Shown: positions 10,201-18,738, counted from the stretch's first letter. The stretch is 34,588 nt of DNA from an uncultured Actinomycetes bacterium (GCA_900318935.1 ONMP01000034.1:1-34588); one strand, 5' to 3'. Notes: generated by a model from the sequence alone, not told the origin. A program made the numbers and translations.

Positions 10201-11120
10201 CGTTCGATTCCACTGGCTACACCCGTCGCCAACTGATGTTCTTTGTGGACAAGCTCAACCCGCAAAACATCCTTGACGCGGCGGCCAAGCGTCAGCGCGA
10301 CCGCGCCTCTGGGCAGGTGTCGCTCTTTGACATGTTTGCCGCCGTGGAGGGTTCGGGCTTCGACCAGGACGTGCCCAAACCGGACGGCGTCGAGTGGGAC
10401 CGCTCCATCAAGCTTGCGATGGAGAAGGAGGTGCTCGGACGCTACGTCTCGGACCATCCCTTGGGGCCTTTCGAGTATGCGCTCGCACAGGCGCGCGACT
10501 ACCAGATTTCCGACCTTGAGGCGAGCGACGAGGTCGTCGATCCACGCACGGGACAGACAAGCTCGGTGCCGCGTGTCGAAGAGGGCAAGACCATCCGCTT
10601 GGCAGGCATGGTGTCGGGCGTCGCGAAGAAGAACACAAAGACTGGCAAGGCCATGGCCATCGTCCAGCTGGAAGACATGGAAGGCGAGATCAGTTGTGTC
10701 GTCTTTCCCAATCTCTACGAGCAGTGTGCCGCGACGCTTGCCGGTGACGTTAACGTCGAGACCGGCGAGAGCGAGGGTGACATCTTTGTAAAGGTCACGG
10801 GCAAGCTCGAGCGCAGCGACCGGGGCAACCAGGTCATCTGCTCGGCGGTGGAGGCCTTGGAACTCTCGGAGGCCACAAACAAACCCAAGGTCATGGAAGT
10901 CGTGATGCCGTCCCATGGCATGAGTCGGGGACGGATGGAACGGCTGGGGCTGGTCTTCTCGCGCTACGAGGGAATGGACATCGTGGAGCTCTGCGTACGG
11001 GCGGACACGGGCGATGCCATGCGCCTCACGCTTCCGACACGCGTGGATGCACGAAACGTGCTTATGCTCGCCGAGGTTCGTGACGTCATCGGACGCGAGG
11101 GCGACGTGGTGCTGATGTAG
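7209..11120 (+). CDS. dnaE: DNA polymerase III alpha subunit, DnaE type
   Basis: This is a full-length 1303-residue replicative polymerase. The start at 7209 is chosen because GGAGAGG lies just upstream and the protein then begins MAFVQLHNHTDFS, the usual beginning of the PHP domain. Nine PHP metal-ligand positions appear conserved (HNH and D16 at the N-terminus, TDHG, GCEAYF, RRYHMILL, CQSACVQ and NDVH), so the PHP domain may be a working proofreading exonuclease as in mycobacterial DnaE1. The polymerase motif GPGRGSAAG is near residue 437. The catalytic pair lies in PDIDMDFD (D481 and D483). The C-terminal part carries the helix-hairpin-helix and OB-fold regions. About 70 extra residues sit inside the PHP domain, between TDHG and GCEAYF. 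The PolC layout with a built-in DEDD exonuclease is absent. Confidence 0.96.
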   Translation: MAFVQLHNHTDFSILDGATRVDDLVGRAVELGMPAVALTDHGYMFGVPNFDLACRGYNTGQADFKQWSHDLECFTKDWDLAEPDPDAPDAKPHDCVHAQWEGDVAAWQAAGGAANKDEALAAVKANKPAPLIKPIFGCEAYFITDDQIERGTKQRRYHMILLAKDEHGYVNLMKMMSKAANEMYYYKPRTTLDMLREYHEGIICQSACVQGIIPQHILDGNFAEAERWARIFQDIFGEDFYIEIQDHGLTFRNGYDDRKLSEQLVRLANKLGIKVVATNDVHYLKREDAPVQDTLSCIGTNSKIDQPDRKRMDGSEFYLKSEDEMRSIFGWCPEACDNTLEIAAKCNYELDWSSMFLPKFPDLRPGETSEERFRAECEAGLAMRYGDDWDGKSINGVDIRERFEYEYDVICTKGFADYFLIVQEYVRWAKQNGIGVGPGRGSAAGAIVAYAMDITTFDPLENGLMFERFLSVERSEMPDIDMDFDDERRLEVVQHVRELYGAERVCHVITYSTIKAKNAINDAARVLDFPVYKAQRLSKMVSSSPAAKLKFTLHKTEGKEDLFSQDFVDAYNNDTDDRRIIDSALAIEGLTRGEGVHACAVLIAPTPVNDHVPTKLDTKGGVEITQYEGHSVADMGLLKMDFLGLRTLTVITKALRNIRANNATPEAAASAPEAVRSTLRPGATSVDIDVDKIPFDDPKLFGLMARGHTAGVFQIESGGMTATIKGMRPREFKHVVALIALYRPGPLGAGMVSDYIDRMNGRKQVAFYDDRLSDILEETYGTMVYQEQVMQISMKMCGFSAGESDSRIRKPVAKKKIKLLTSTVFHWEDGSDETTYDHWMNGAVKNGYSREIAQKIWDDVLEFASYAFNKSHSAGYAILVMQTAWLKAYYPREYMASVLTSYMGKTDKIVHYLSACRHEGIDILPPDINESGKDFTAVPEGIRFGFAGIRGVGEGVGESIMAEREKGGPFKNLHDFVERVDTSVANRRVVEALIKSGAFDSTGYTRRQLMFFVDKLNPQNILDAAAKRQRDRASGQVSLFDMFAAVEGSGFDQDVPKPDGVEWDRSIKLAMEKEVLGRYVSDHPLGPFEYALAQARDYQISDLEASDEVVDPRTGQTSSVPRVEEGKTIRLAGMVSGVAKKNTKTGKAMAIVQLEDMEGEISCVVFPNLYEQCAATLAGDVNVETGESEGDIFVKVTGKLERSDRGNQVICSAVEALELSEATNKPKVMEVVMPSHGMSRGRMERLGLVFSRYEGMDIVELCVRADTGDAMRLTLPTRVDARNVLMLAEVRDVIGREGDVVLM

Positions 11121-11171
11121 GGGTGTGACACTGTCCCGACAGCGATTCACAACCATGGTAAGGAGTCACTC

Positions 11172-13082
11172 ATGAGGATGGCCATAGCACAGATCAACAC
11201 GCAGGCAGGCGACTTCGAGGCTACGTCGAAGCGTGTCGTGGAGCTCTCGCAGCAGGCGGCAAGGGACGGGGTTGACCTCATGCTGCTGCCCATGGCGGCA
11301 TTCACGGGGCCGTGCATTCCCGATCATGCCAGCTCCGAGGGATTTGCGCTTGATCTTGGTACGGTGATGGAGAGGTTGGCTCATAAGCTCGCTTGCGCGT
11401 GTCTCATTCCCGTCGCGATGAGTGAGAGGTTGGGAACTCCCTTCTCGCATGAGGCGTTGCTGATTCGTGATGGCGGCATCACGCCTGTGTGCTTTGCGTC
11501 GTGGCTCACGGGTAGCATGGCCGAGGAAGGTGATTTCCATACGCAAGGTACTTTCGAGTTCGGTGGGCTGCGTTTTGCCGTTACCTATACCTACGACGAT
11601 TTACAGACACTCGAGGACGAGGAAGCTGACGTTGATGTGATTCTCTATGTGCCAGATCAGGGTTTCGCGCTTGACGATTCCTCGAGTGCGTTGGGGGCCT
11701 CTTTGCTGGAGAGCAGGTTTCGTGACGAGGCATGGTCGTTCGACGCCTGGATCGTGGGCGTTGGCTCTTTGGGCGGCTATGACCTGCAGGTGTTTACCGG
11801 TTCGAGTTTCGTTCTGACGCCTAAGGGGGAGCTCGTCGCATGTGCTCCGGCCTTCGAAGAGGCCCTGCTCGTGGCAGATATCGATGACGATGGACGGGAT
11901 GTGCCGCAAGAGTTCTTGGAGCCTGAGATCTACGACCGTTCGCTGCACCTGTGGGAGGCGCTGACACTTGGTCTGCGGGATCAGTTGCACAAGCAGGGAC
12001 AGGGCGAAGTCGCGCTCGTGTTGGACGGACGGCTCAACTCGAGCGTCTTGGCGGCGCTCGCCACTGATTCTCTGGGACCCACTCATGTGCATGCGTTCGT
12101 CGACGAAAGTCAGGACGAGGAGCATAGGAGACTGGCTGAACGGATGGCACATGCCCTGCATATCGACCTACAGGCACCGCTGTGCACTGGTGCGAATGCG
12201 ACTGGAACCAGACCTTCACCCTTCAAAGTCGATAAGGACGTTTGGCACGATTTTGCTCAGGTGCGACTTGCGGCCCTTGCCCGCGAGCTTGATGCGGTGC
12301 CACTCTCTGCCATCGACAAGACCTTCCTCGCCTTGGAGGCAGAGCCTTCCACGTGTAATGCAGCTGCACTGGCACCATTGGGCGACGTGTACCGCAGCGA
12401 CGTCATCGAGCTGGCTCATCTGCGCAATACCATTTCCCCTATCATCGAGGCGGCATCCATTGCCTCGTATGACGTTCCCCTCATAGAGGGCTTAGACGAG
12501 GTGGAAACAACGCCCGAAGGTAAGCTGCGTCGCATTGACGTGGTCTTGGCCACGCACATTGAGTGGGAGCGCTCGCTCACCGACGTTGCCGCTCGTCAGG
12601 GCTGTGAGGAGATCTGCACAAATATCGTGAGGTCACTCGCAAGACGCGAGTTCGCCCGTTTGGCTCTGCCGCCCTGCATTGCCGTGTCGTCACGCACGGT
12701 GCGTGAGGCTCGCGTTCCGTTGGGCGTGGCATGGCATGACCATGTGCGTGAAGAAGAGTCCCGTTTGCCAAACGTTGACCTTCTGAGCGAGCTTGCTGCC
12801 AGTATCGGCCCGGATGCGGAGCTTCCCTCGGAGGGACCTGCGCAAAACGACAATGTCCAAGACCAGCTTTCCGCCCAGGTCGCCTCGATGCTCGAGAGAA
12901 TGCAAGAGGAGCTCGCGGAGGCCATTGACACGACGACCGACAGCGATGCACCTCAGCGGCAGGTAGGGGAGTTGCTGGGCCTCTTGCACGATATCCTGCA
13001 GGAGGGCAGCTTCTCCGGTGGTGTGGGTGGTGACGTGCCCTTCGGACCCCTCACGTGGGGGAGTCCCTTTTCTGAGAACTAG
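11172..13082 (+). CDS. Degenerate NAD+ synthetase-like protein (nitrilase plus NadE folds, both active sites lost)
   Basis: This 636-residue protein follows the two-domain plan of glutamine-dependent NAD+ synthetase. The opening MRMAIAQINTQAGDFEA is typical of the nitrilase-type glutaminase domain. The region from about 275 to 510, including GLRDQL, PLGDVYRSDV and an RREFARLALPP segment, follows the synthetase domain. Key residues are changed. The PEL glutamate is replaced (LPMAAFTG, Met41). The catalytic Cys segment reads VTYTYDDL with no Cys, and the Lys segment reads CFASWL. The SGGxDS ATP loop has become DGRLNSS (about 285-291), and the TGNKSE motif is not recognisable. The frame is intact, so this looks like a maintained pseudoenzyme rather than a pseudogene. 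Its function is unknown. The ribosome binding site AAGGAGT precedes the ATG, and dnaE ends 51 bp upstream. Confidence 0.8.
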   Translation: MRMAIAQINTQAGDFEATSKRVVELSQQAARDGVDLMLLPMAAFTGPCIPDHASSEGFALDLGTVMERLAHKLACACLIPVAMSERLGTPFSHEALLIRDGGITPVCFASWLTGSMAEEGDFHTQGTFEFGGLRFAVTYTYDDLQTLEDEEADVDVILYVPDQGFALDDSSSALGASLLESRFRDEAWSFDAWIVGVGSLGGYDLQVFTGSSFVLTPKGELVACAPAFEEALLVADIDDDGRDVPQEFLEPEIYDRSLHLWEALTLGLRDQLHKQGQGEVALVLDGRLNSSVLAALATDSLGPTHVHAFVDESQDEEHRRLAERMAHALHIDLQAPLCTGANATGTRPSPFKVDKDVWHDFAQVRLAALARELDAVPLSAIDKTFLALEAEPSTCNAAALAPLGDVYRSDVIELAHLRNTISPIIEAASIASYDVPLIEGLDEVETTPEGKLRRIDVVLATHIEWERSLTDVAARQGCEEICTNIVRSLARREFARLALPPCIAVSSRTVREARVPLGVAWHDHVREEESRLPNVDLLSELAASIGPDAELPSEGPAQNDNVQDQLSAQVASMLERMQEELAEAIDTTTDSDAPQRQVGELLGLLHDILQEGSFSGGVGGDVPFGPLTWGSPFSEN

Positions 13083-13104
13083 CAGGGCGTCTGCAGACTC
13101 CTGC
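13082..13104 (+). terminator. Weak hairpin after the NadE-like gene
   Basis: GCAGG and CCTGC arms enclose a short perfect palindrome (GTCTGCAGAC) directly after the stop codon. There is no T-tract right after it, so terminator activity is uncertain. Confidence 0.25.
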
Positions 13105-13177
13105 GGGCGCTATCGTTTCGCGAGTATGACCTCTTTCTTTGAGGCCTCGCTGTTGCGGGGCTTGTCTTGAAATTGTG

Positions 13178-13184
13178 GTATGGT
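13178..13184 (+). promoter_or_regulatory. Possible -10 element upstream of the DUF4012 gene
   Basis: TATGGT occurs about 38 bp upstream of the chosen start, in a locally AT-richer stretch. No -35 box at the usual spacing is convincing. This is a weak motif match only. Confidence 0.25.
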
Positions 13185-13221
13185 TTTGATTTGCGCACAG
13201 TGAGTGACGATGGGGGTTCGT

Positions 13222-15183
13222 ATGCCAGACAATCAGACCGGCAACATGCCGCCGGAGGGTTATACCGAAGACGAAATGGGCCTGTTTGTGGATCCGGATG
13301 GCACTGGTCCCCACGCGTTTGATTCTCCTGCTCCACCGCTTGAGATCTTTGCCCCTGCGGATTCTGCAGAAGAGGGGCTGGAGGAAGCCGAGATCGGAGG
13401 GATGAATCCTCGTACGCGTCGCCTGCTCTCAATCGCCGGCATCCTGCTTGCCGTCATCATCATCGTTGGGGGAATCGGCGGTCTTGTGCTCTTTCAGTCC
13501 GCCAAGCGCGTGCAGGGCATGGCCGAGAACGTAAGGTTGCAGGCTTCGACGCTCAAAGACTCTTTTTTTCAGGGCAACGAAGAATCGCTTCGGTCTACGG
13601 CGGCCATCATCGATACCGATATTGCCGACATGCAGAAAGAGATATCGTCACCCATCTGGTCCATTGCCGAAGGCCTGCCCATCGTGGGGACTGACGTCTC
13701 CAACGTTAAGACGATTGTGGCATGCGCCGACGACCTCTCGGATCGCGCGCTCATGCCACTCGTTGACGGACTGGGCGGAATTCGCTTTGCTGACCTGATG
13801 CAGGGCGGTCGCATCAACACTGAGATCGTCAAACGCATGCGCGAGGCGGTTGTGTCAGCGGCACCTGTCATCGTGGAGGATGCGGGTACGATGGCGAACC
13901 TTCCCACGGGTTCTGTTGGGCAGGTCAACGATGTGATCGACAAGCTGCGTGATCCCCTCGGAGAGGCGAGCACGTTGCTCGCCGATGCGGACGGCCTCTT
14001 TTCGATGCTCCTACGTATGCTCGGTGACGAGGGGCAGACGCGTAACTACATTCTGCTCGCGCAGACGAACAGCGAGATTCGCTCCGGCGGAGGCTTTCCC
14101 GGCTCGATTGGCGTCCTGAAGATTACAGACGGAAATATCGAGCTCAGCGATTTCTCGACCATTTATGGTCTCAAGGAGGCCGCGGTCGACAAAGGAGTTC
14201 GTGCGGGTGTCTCCGATGAAGAGTATGCGGCGTATTTCGACGCGATAGCGAGCGATGCAGCCGCGCCTACGTTCACGCCAAACTTCAGACGCTCCGGAGA
14301 GATCATCCGTGACTTCTGGACTGGCGCGTACGACGAGCGTGTGGACGGCGTCTTTGGCTTGGATCCCATCTTTGTGCAGCGTATGCTTGGCCTTACGGGC
14401 GGCATCATCGCTGAGGACGGCACCGAGGTCAATGGCGAAAACGCCGCTTTCGAGCTGCTGAGCAACGTGTACTGGCGGTATGGTTACGACGGTGATGATG
14501 CGGGTAACGCAGAGGAGGACGCGTTCTTTACCGATGTAGCGAACCGTGCTGCTGACAAGTTGCTCGAGAGCCTAGGCAACGTGGACTTCGAGCAATTCCT
14601 CGAGACGGTCACGAGGTCGGGTGCTGATCATCGTTTGCAGGTATGGATGGCGGACGGTCAGGAGCAGGCGTTCGTCGAGAGCGTTGGCATTTCGGGAAAG
14701 ATACAAGACGACATCATGAAGCCGGAGCTAGGTGTCTACGCCAACGACAACACTTGGTCAAAGATCTCGTGGTACCTCGATATTCGCACGGAGATGGACG
14801 ATGGCGTTCGCAATGAGGATGGCACGACCACGTATCACGTCACGGCGCACTTCGTCAACAACATCTCCGAGGATGAGGCATGGTCGGCGCCAATTTACGT
14901 GTATGGCTCCAACCCGCTCAAGCAGAATCGTGGTGACAGCGTGGACACCATTTACATCATGGCCCCCTTGGGAGCGACAATCGGAGATTTCGAGATACAT
15001 CCGACCCATGAGGGGGAGGGATTGGAGCCGGTCGCGCATGTGCCTGTGTATGAACGTGACATGTGGCGCGCGCAGATACTCATCGCCGCGCAGGGTGACA
15101 GCACCTGCACGTTCACGCTCACCATGCCACCCGAAGTGACCGAGCGCCCGACGGTGCGAACCTCGCCGCTCTGCCACGAATGA
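13222..15183 (+). CDS. Membrane-anchored DUF4012 family protein
   Basis: The product is about 653 residues. In-frame starts also exist at 13204 (GTG) and 13210 (ATG). The ATG at 13222 is preferred because GGGGGTT lies 5 bp upstream. The N-terminus is acidic and Pro-rich, followed by one hydrophobic helix at about residues 69-92, so most of the protein should lie outside the cell. The segment YILLAQTNSEIRSGGGFPGS is the hallmark of DUF4012, a family found in actinobacterial and other Gram-positive envelopes. Its biochemical role is not established. Some members lie near polysaccharide genes, but no such genes are seen here. The gene is flanked by gaps on both sides and is probably transcribed on its own. 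It ends about 28 bp before the ruvC promoter. Confidence 0.85.
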   Translation: MPDNQTGNMPPEGYTEDEMGLFVDPDGTGPHAFDSPAPPLEIFAPADSAEEGLEEAEIGGMNPRTRRLLSIAGILLAVIIIVGGIGGLVLFQSAKRVQGMAENVRLQASTLKDSFFQGNEESLRSTAAIIDTDIADMQKEISSPIWSIAEGLPIVGTDVSNVKTIVACADDLSDRALMPLVDGLGGIRFADLMQGGRINTEIVKRMREAVVSAAPVIVEDAGTMANLPTGSVGQVNDVIDKLRDPLGEASTLLADADGLFSMLLRMLGDEGQTRNYILLAQTNSEIRSGGGFPGSIGVLKITDGNIELSDFSTIYGLKEAAVDKGVRAGVSDEEYAAYFDAIASDAAAPTFTPNFRRSGEIIRDFWTGAYDERVDGVFGLDPIFVQRMLGLTGGIIAEDGTEVNGENAAFELLSNVYWRYGYDGDDAGNAEEDAFFTDVANRAADKLLESLGNVDFEQFLETVTRSGADHRLQVWMADGQEQAFVESVGISGKIQDDIMKPELGVYANDNTWSKISWYLDIRTEMDDGVRNEDGTTTYHVTAHFVNNISEDEAWSAPIYVYGSNPLKQNRGDSVDTIYIMAPLGATIGDFEIHPTHEGEGLEPVAHVPVYERDMWRAQILIAAQGDSTCTFTLTMPPEVTERPTVRTSPLCHE

Positions 15184-15210
15184 CGTCTCGCCTTTTTCCC
15201 AGCCGTGTGC

Positions 15211-15230
15211 TATCCTAGAACGCACGTTCT
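15211..15230 (+). promoter_or_regulatory. LexA (SOS) box overlapping the ruvCAB promoter
   Basis: AGAACGCACGTTCT at 15217-15230 is a perfect palindrome of the form GAAC-N4-GTTC, the Gram-positive/actinobacterial LexA operator core. A -10-like TATCCT (15211-15216) directly abuts it, so bound LexA would block transcription. It lies 23 bp upstream of ruvC. ruv genes are classical SOS genes in many bacteria. Motif and position are seen directly; LexA binding is inferred. Confidence 0.8.
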
Positions 15231-15252
15231 TTTTTGTGCTACGGGAGGCGGC

Positions 15253-15906
15253 ATGGTCATATTGGGCATCGATCCAGGGCTTGCGCATACGGGTTGGGGC
15301 ATCGTGGAGACGCGGGGTTCGTTGTGTCGTGCGCGTGCTTATGGTTGCGTGACCACGACGGCCTCCCAACCCCTTGCCGAGCGTCTCGGTGCGATTTTTT
15401 CCCAGCTCAGTGAAGTCATCGACCGATTTGGTCCCACGCAACTCGCCATCGAGAAGGTGTTCTTTGGCGAGAACGTCCGATCGGCCATGGCGACGGCTCA
15501 AGCACGAGGGGTCGCCATCGTGGCGGGTGCCCAGGCGGGACTCGAGGTCGGCGAATACACGCCCATGCAGATCAAGCAGGCCATCGTCGGGACGGGTTCG
15601 GCTGACAAGCGTCAGGTGATATACATGGTGCGCAACGTTCTTGCCCTCGATCATGACCCCCGGCCCGACCACTGCGCAGATGCCCTCGCCTGTGCCGTTT
15701 ACCACGCGAATCTCGTGCGGACGCGTGCGATTACGCGAGACCATGCGTCAGCACAGATGCTCGACCAGGAGCTGGCCCAGGATGCTGCCGATCGTGCCGC
15801 AGCCCGCGAGGTCACGGCGGCTGCGACGGCGGCACATCGAGGCACATCCCCCCACGGACAGAACCCGGCGACACGCCTAAGGCAGAGCAGGAGGTCCACC
15901 GCATGA
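15253..15906 (+). CDS. ruvC: Holliday junction endodeoxyribonuclease RuvC
   Basis: RuvC cuts Holliday junctions during recombinational repair. The ATG at 15253 is chosen because GGGAGG lies just upstream and the product then begins MVILGIDPGLAHTGWG, the normal RuvC N-terminus with the first catalytic Asp. Other visible motifs are LAIEKVFFGENVRSAMATAQ with the conserved Glu, and PDHCADALACAVYHA with the C-terminal acidic residues. The usual core of about 170 residues is followed by an Ala/Arg-rich tail of about 45 residues that may be disordered. The stop codon overlaps the ruvA start (ATGA), so the two are coupled. An SOS box lies immediately upstream. Confidence 0.95.
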   Translation: MVILGIDPGLAHTGWGIVETRGSLCRARAYGCVTTTASQPLAERLGAIFSQLSEVIDRFGPTQLAIEKVFFGENVRSAMATAQARGVAIVAGAQAGLEVGEYTPMQIKQAIVGTGSADKRQVIYMVRNVLALDHDPRPDHCADALACAVYHANLVRTRAITRDHASAQMLDQELAQDAADRAAAREVTAAATAAHRGTSPHGQNPATRLRQSRRSTA

Positions 15907-16529
15907 TCGTTTCGTTGACCGGAAGGCTTGTCGAGCTTTCGCCAGGTATCGCGGTTCTCGATGTCAGCGGTGTCGGTTATCTGATGGGCATCTCTGCCAC
16001 GACTGCCTCCTCATTGCCCTCCGTCGGTAGTCCTGGCGTGACGTTGCTTACGCGACTTGTGGTGCGAGAGGGGGCCATCGATTTGTACGGATTTGCCTCT
16101 GGGGAGGAACGCTCTCTCTTTGACCGCCTCACGCATATATCGGGTGTTGGCCCCAAGCTGGCCTTGTCGGTGCTCTCCACGTTCTCGCCGCAGGCGCTAG
16201 CCGGTGTGGTGGCCGACCAGAGCGTCACTCGCATGGCGAAGGTGCCTGGCGTGGGGAAAAAGACCGCGTCGCGTTTGCTCATCGAGCTCGCGGACGTGTT
16301 TGCCAAGGACGTGGTGCTGAGCAAGCTCATCGCCGCCCCGTCATCGGCTGAGGTGGAGGACACGGGTAATGAGGGGTCCGTTGATGCCGATGCGTATGAG
16401 GCACTACTCTCCATGGGATTCACGCAGAAGGAGGCGCAGCTTGCCCTTGAGGGCCACAGGGGGGCTGGGGCGCTCGGCACCGAGGCAGCGTTGGGATACG
16501 CACTCAGGCGTATAGGCGGTAGGGGGTAG
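15903..16529 (+). CDS. ruvA: Holliday junction branch migration protein RuvA
   Basis: RuvA binds four-way junctions as a tetramer and recruits the RuvB motor. The 208-residue protein has the N-terminal OB-fold domain (MIVSLTGRLVEL, DVSGVGYLMGIS). Two helix-hairpin-helix motifs follow (ISGVGPKLALSVLS and VPGVGKKTASRLLIEL). After an acidic linker there is a C-terminal UBA-like domain III (EALLSMGFTQKEAQLAL) that contacts RuvB. Length and domain order are normal. It overlaps ruvC by four bases and ends three bases before ruvB, so the three genes form one operon. Confidence 0.96.
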   Translation: MIVSLTGRLVELSPGIAVLDVSGVGYLMGISATTASSLPSVGSPGVTLLTRLVVREGAIDLYGFASGEERSLFDRLTHISGVGPKLALSVLSTFSPQALAGVVADQSVTRMAKVPGVGKKTASRLLIELADVFAKDVVLSKLIAAPSSAEVEDTGNEGSVDADAYEALLSMGFTQKEAQLALEGHRGAGALGTEAALGYALRRIGGRG

Positions 16530-16532
16530 GCC

Positions 16533-17609
16533 ATGTGGGAAGCGGATGCAGGGGATTTGTTTGCAGCTGCGGCGACGAATGCCTCGGGAGGGCCAGCGCG
16601 GGCTCGGCAGCGGGCTGTGACAGGCGAGCTTACGGGCGAGGATTTGGAGGTGGATCGTAGCCTCCGGCCTCAGACGCTTGATGACTATCTGGGGCAGGAG
16701 CGGGTGTGTGCGAACCTCCGCGTGCTCATACAGGCTGCTCGCGGACGTAAGGAGTCACTTGACCACGTGATATTCTCGGGGCCTCCAGGTTTGGGCAAGA
16801 CGACCCTTGCGGGTATCGTCGCGAACGAGATGGGGGCGCACATGCGGGCGACCTCGGGTCCGGCCATCGAGCGCACGGGTGACCTTGCAGCCATCCTTAC
16901 CAACCTCGAGGAGGGTGACGTGCTCTTTGTGGACGAGATCCACAGGCTCAACCATCAGGTCGAGGAAGTGCTCTATCCCGCCATGGAGGACTTCTATCTC
17001 GATATCGTTATCGGCAAGGGACCGGCAGCGCGCTCCATCCGCCTCGATGTGCCGCGCTTCACGCTCGTGGGGGCGACGACGCGTACAGGCTTGCTCACTG
17101 GTCCCCTGCGTGACCGATTCGGCATATCGTATCGCCTCGACTACTACTCGGTGGATGAGCTAGCGCGCATCGTGATGCGCTCGGCACGCATCTTGGGAGT
17201 CGAGCTCGACGAGGAAGCCTCTGCAGAGATAGCCTCGCGCAGCAGAGGTACTCCTCGCCTGGCAAATCGCCTGCTCAAGCGTGTGCGTGACTACGCACAG
17301 GTCCGTGCTGGAGGTAAGGTCACGTGGGAGGTCGCCGCCGAGGCCTTGTCATTCTTTGAGATAGACGAGATTGGTCTCGACTGGATGGACGTAAAGATAC
17401 TGACGGCACTTACACAGACGTTCAGGGGCCGTCCTGTGGGGCTGACGACGATTGCGAGTGCCGTGGCCGAGGACCCCTCGACCCTGGAGGACGTGTATGA
17501 GCCCTACTTGCTGCAGCGCGGACTCATGGTACGAACGCCCCAGGGCCGCCAGGCAACTCTTGCGGCCTTTGAGCATCTCGGCGTCACTCCGCCGTCGACT
17601 TCTGGGTAG
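16533..17609 (+). CDS. ruvB: Holliday junction branch migration ATPase RuvB
   Basis: RuvB is the hexameric AAA+ motor that drives branch migration with RuvA. The 358-residue product shows [11 protein letters not shown], Walker [11 protein letters not shown], Walker [10 protein letters not shown] and the sensor motif [11 protein letters not shown]. The arginine-finger region [12 protein letters not shown] follows. The C-terminal winged helix contains the conserved [11 protein letters not shown] segment. The first 35 residues are an extra Ala-rich extension common in Gram-positive members. It is the last gene of ruvCAB. Only six bases separate its stop from the stop of the convergent DUF389 gene, and no terminator is visible between them. 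Confidence 0.97.
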   Translation: MWEADAGDLFAAAATNASGGPARARQRAVTGELTGEDLEVDRSLRPQTLDDYLGQERVCANLRVLIQAARGRKESLDHVIFSGPPGLGKTTLAGIVANEMGAHMRATSGPAIERTGDLAAILTNLEEGDVLFVDEIHRLNHQVEEVLYPAMEDFYLDIVIGKGPAARSIRLDVPRFTLVGATTRTGLLTGPLRDRFGISYRLDYYSVDELARIVMRSARILGVELDEEASAEIASRSRGTPRLANRLLKRVRDYAQVRAGGKVTWEVAAEALSFFEIDEIGLDWMDVKILTALTQTFRGRPVGLTTIASAVAEDPSTLEDVYEPYLLQRGLMVRTPQGRQATLAAFEHLGVTPPSTSG

Positions 17610-17615
17610 TGGCCA

Positions 17616-18722
17616 TTACTTCTTTGCTGAAGGGGAGGCTTGCGTTTCGGACTCAACCTCGAACGTCACGTGGTCGAGTTCCTCGACGTGTAGGCGAATG
17701 AGCCGCTCTATGCTTTTGCGCTTGCGCTCGTCAAGTTCCTTGGGTGTCTCGATGGTGGCCACGATGCTGCGGACGAGCTTGTGCTCCTCGAGATCGTATG
17801 CGTCCTCCTCTCCGATGCGGTAGCTCACGATGTCGGGGCAGAGCACCTGTAGTTCGTAAGTGGTCATCTCGGTGTCGTAGGCATCGACGGCCTCAAATAC
17901 CGTGCCGTTGGTCTCCATCGCCTGCTGTACGACTCTCACCGAAAAGAACAGGCACGGAACTGCGAAGAGCAGAGACCCTATGACAAGGCCGCGACGCATG
18001 GAATGCGAGCGTACGAGTGCCTCGGCCTGCTCGTCGGCCGAGACGATGCCGTCGCCGTCGACGTCAGCCTGAAGGGGTACGCGCAACAGCACAAACACGA
18101 TATGCGCGCCAAATGCGATGAAGACGACGTTGATGAGGAACTCGTAAAGGCCGGCTGCCGTGAAGACGAGGTCTCTTGCCGCAAGCCCATAACCTGCAGC
18201 GCAGAGGGGCGGCATGAGAGCCGTGGCGACGGCGACGCCTGCAAGCAACGTGGCGGGTTCTTGTTTGCGCGAGTTGCCGAGGGCTCCGGCGAAACCGCCC
18301 ACAAATGCGATGATTACGTCCCAGATGGTCGCGCTGGAGTTCGTGAGCAGTGCGCTCGTGGTATTTGCGAGGGGGGAAATCACGAAATAGAGCGTGGAGG
18401 TGGCGAGGCATACTGCCACTTGCACCACAAGGCCCACCAAGGACTCGTGCAGGAATCCCGTGTCCACGGATGCCACGGAGTATGCAATCGCGAGCACCGA
18501 GCCCATGAGCGGGCAGATGAGCATGGCACCTATGACAGCCTCGGTAGAGTCCATGTTGAGTCCGATTGATGCGATGAGCATGGCCGCGATGAGCTGGCAT
18601 ACGTGGATGCCGTCGATGACGGCGCTCTCGACAATGCGCTTTCGTATGGTCTTGTAGCGCGCGCGTCCTTCGCTGACGTTGAAGAAGCCACGTATGAGCG
18701 CCTTAAGCGATTTTGCGTCCAA
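17616..18722 (-). CDS. DUF389 family integral membrane protein
   Basis: The product has 368 residues starting at a TTG. GAGGA lies seven bases upstream of that codon, and no in-frame ATG is better placed. The central part has about six hydrophobic helices, including DGIHVCQLIAAMLIASIGLN, VIGAMLICPLMGSVLAIAYS and ATALMPPLCAAGYGLA. These match the conserved DUF389 core, where the ALMPPL motif recurs. The C-terminal stretch of about 80 residues is charged and probably cytoplasmic. The function of DUF389 proteins is not established, and a transport role is only a guess. The gene follows the EIIB-ROK gene on the same strand after about 100 bp. Confidence 0.85.
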   Translation of the reverse strand: MDAKSLKALIRGFFNVSEGRARYKTIRKRIVESAVIDGIHVCQLIAAMLIASIGLNMDSTEAVIGAMLICPLMGSVLAIAYSVASVDTGFLHESLVGLVVQVAVCLATSTLYFVISPLANTTSALLTNSSATIWDVIIAFVGGFAGALGNSRKQEPATLLAGVAVATALMPPLCAAGYGLAARDLVFTAAGLYEFLINVVFIAFGAHIVFVLLRVPLQADVDGDGIVSADEQAEALVRSHSMRRGLVIGSLLFAVPCLFFSVRVVQQAMETNGTVFEAVDAYDTEMTTYELQVLCPDIVSYRIGEEDAYDLEEHKLVRSIVATIETPKELDERKRKSIERLIRLHVEELDHVTFEVESETQASPSAKK

Positions 18723-18738
18723 AACAAGTCCTCGCTTC

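Noticed and set aside
11121-11145. GTGACACTGTCCC after dnaE as a half copy of the palindrome at 30364
   Set aside because: Only a short partial match with no second arm; could be chance.
8820-11156. Long open frames on the minus strand opposite dnaE
   Set aside because: They mirror the codon bias of dnaE, have no family motifs and no ribosome binding sites, and dnaE is beyond doubt.
14758-15744. Minus-strand open frame of over 300 codons opposite the DUF4012 and ruvC genes
   Set aside because: Composition is His/Arg-rich and shadow-like, and both overlapped genes are well supported.
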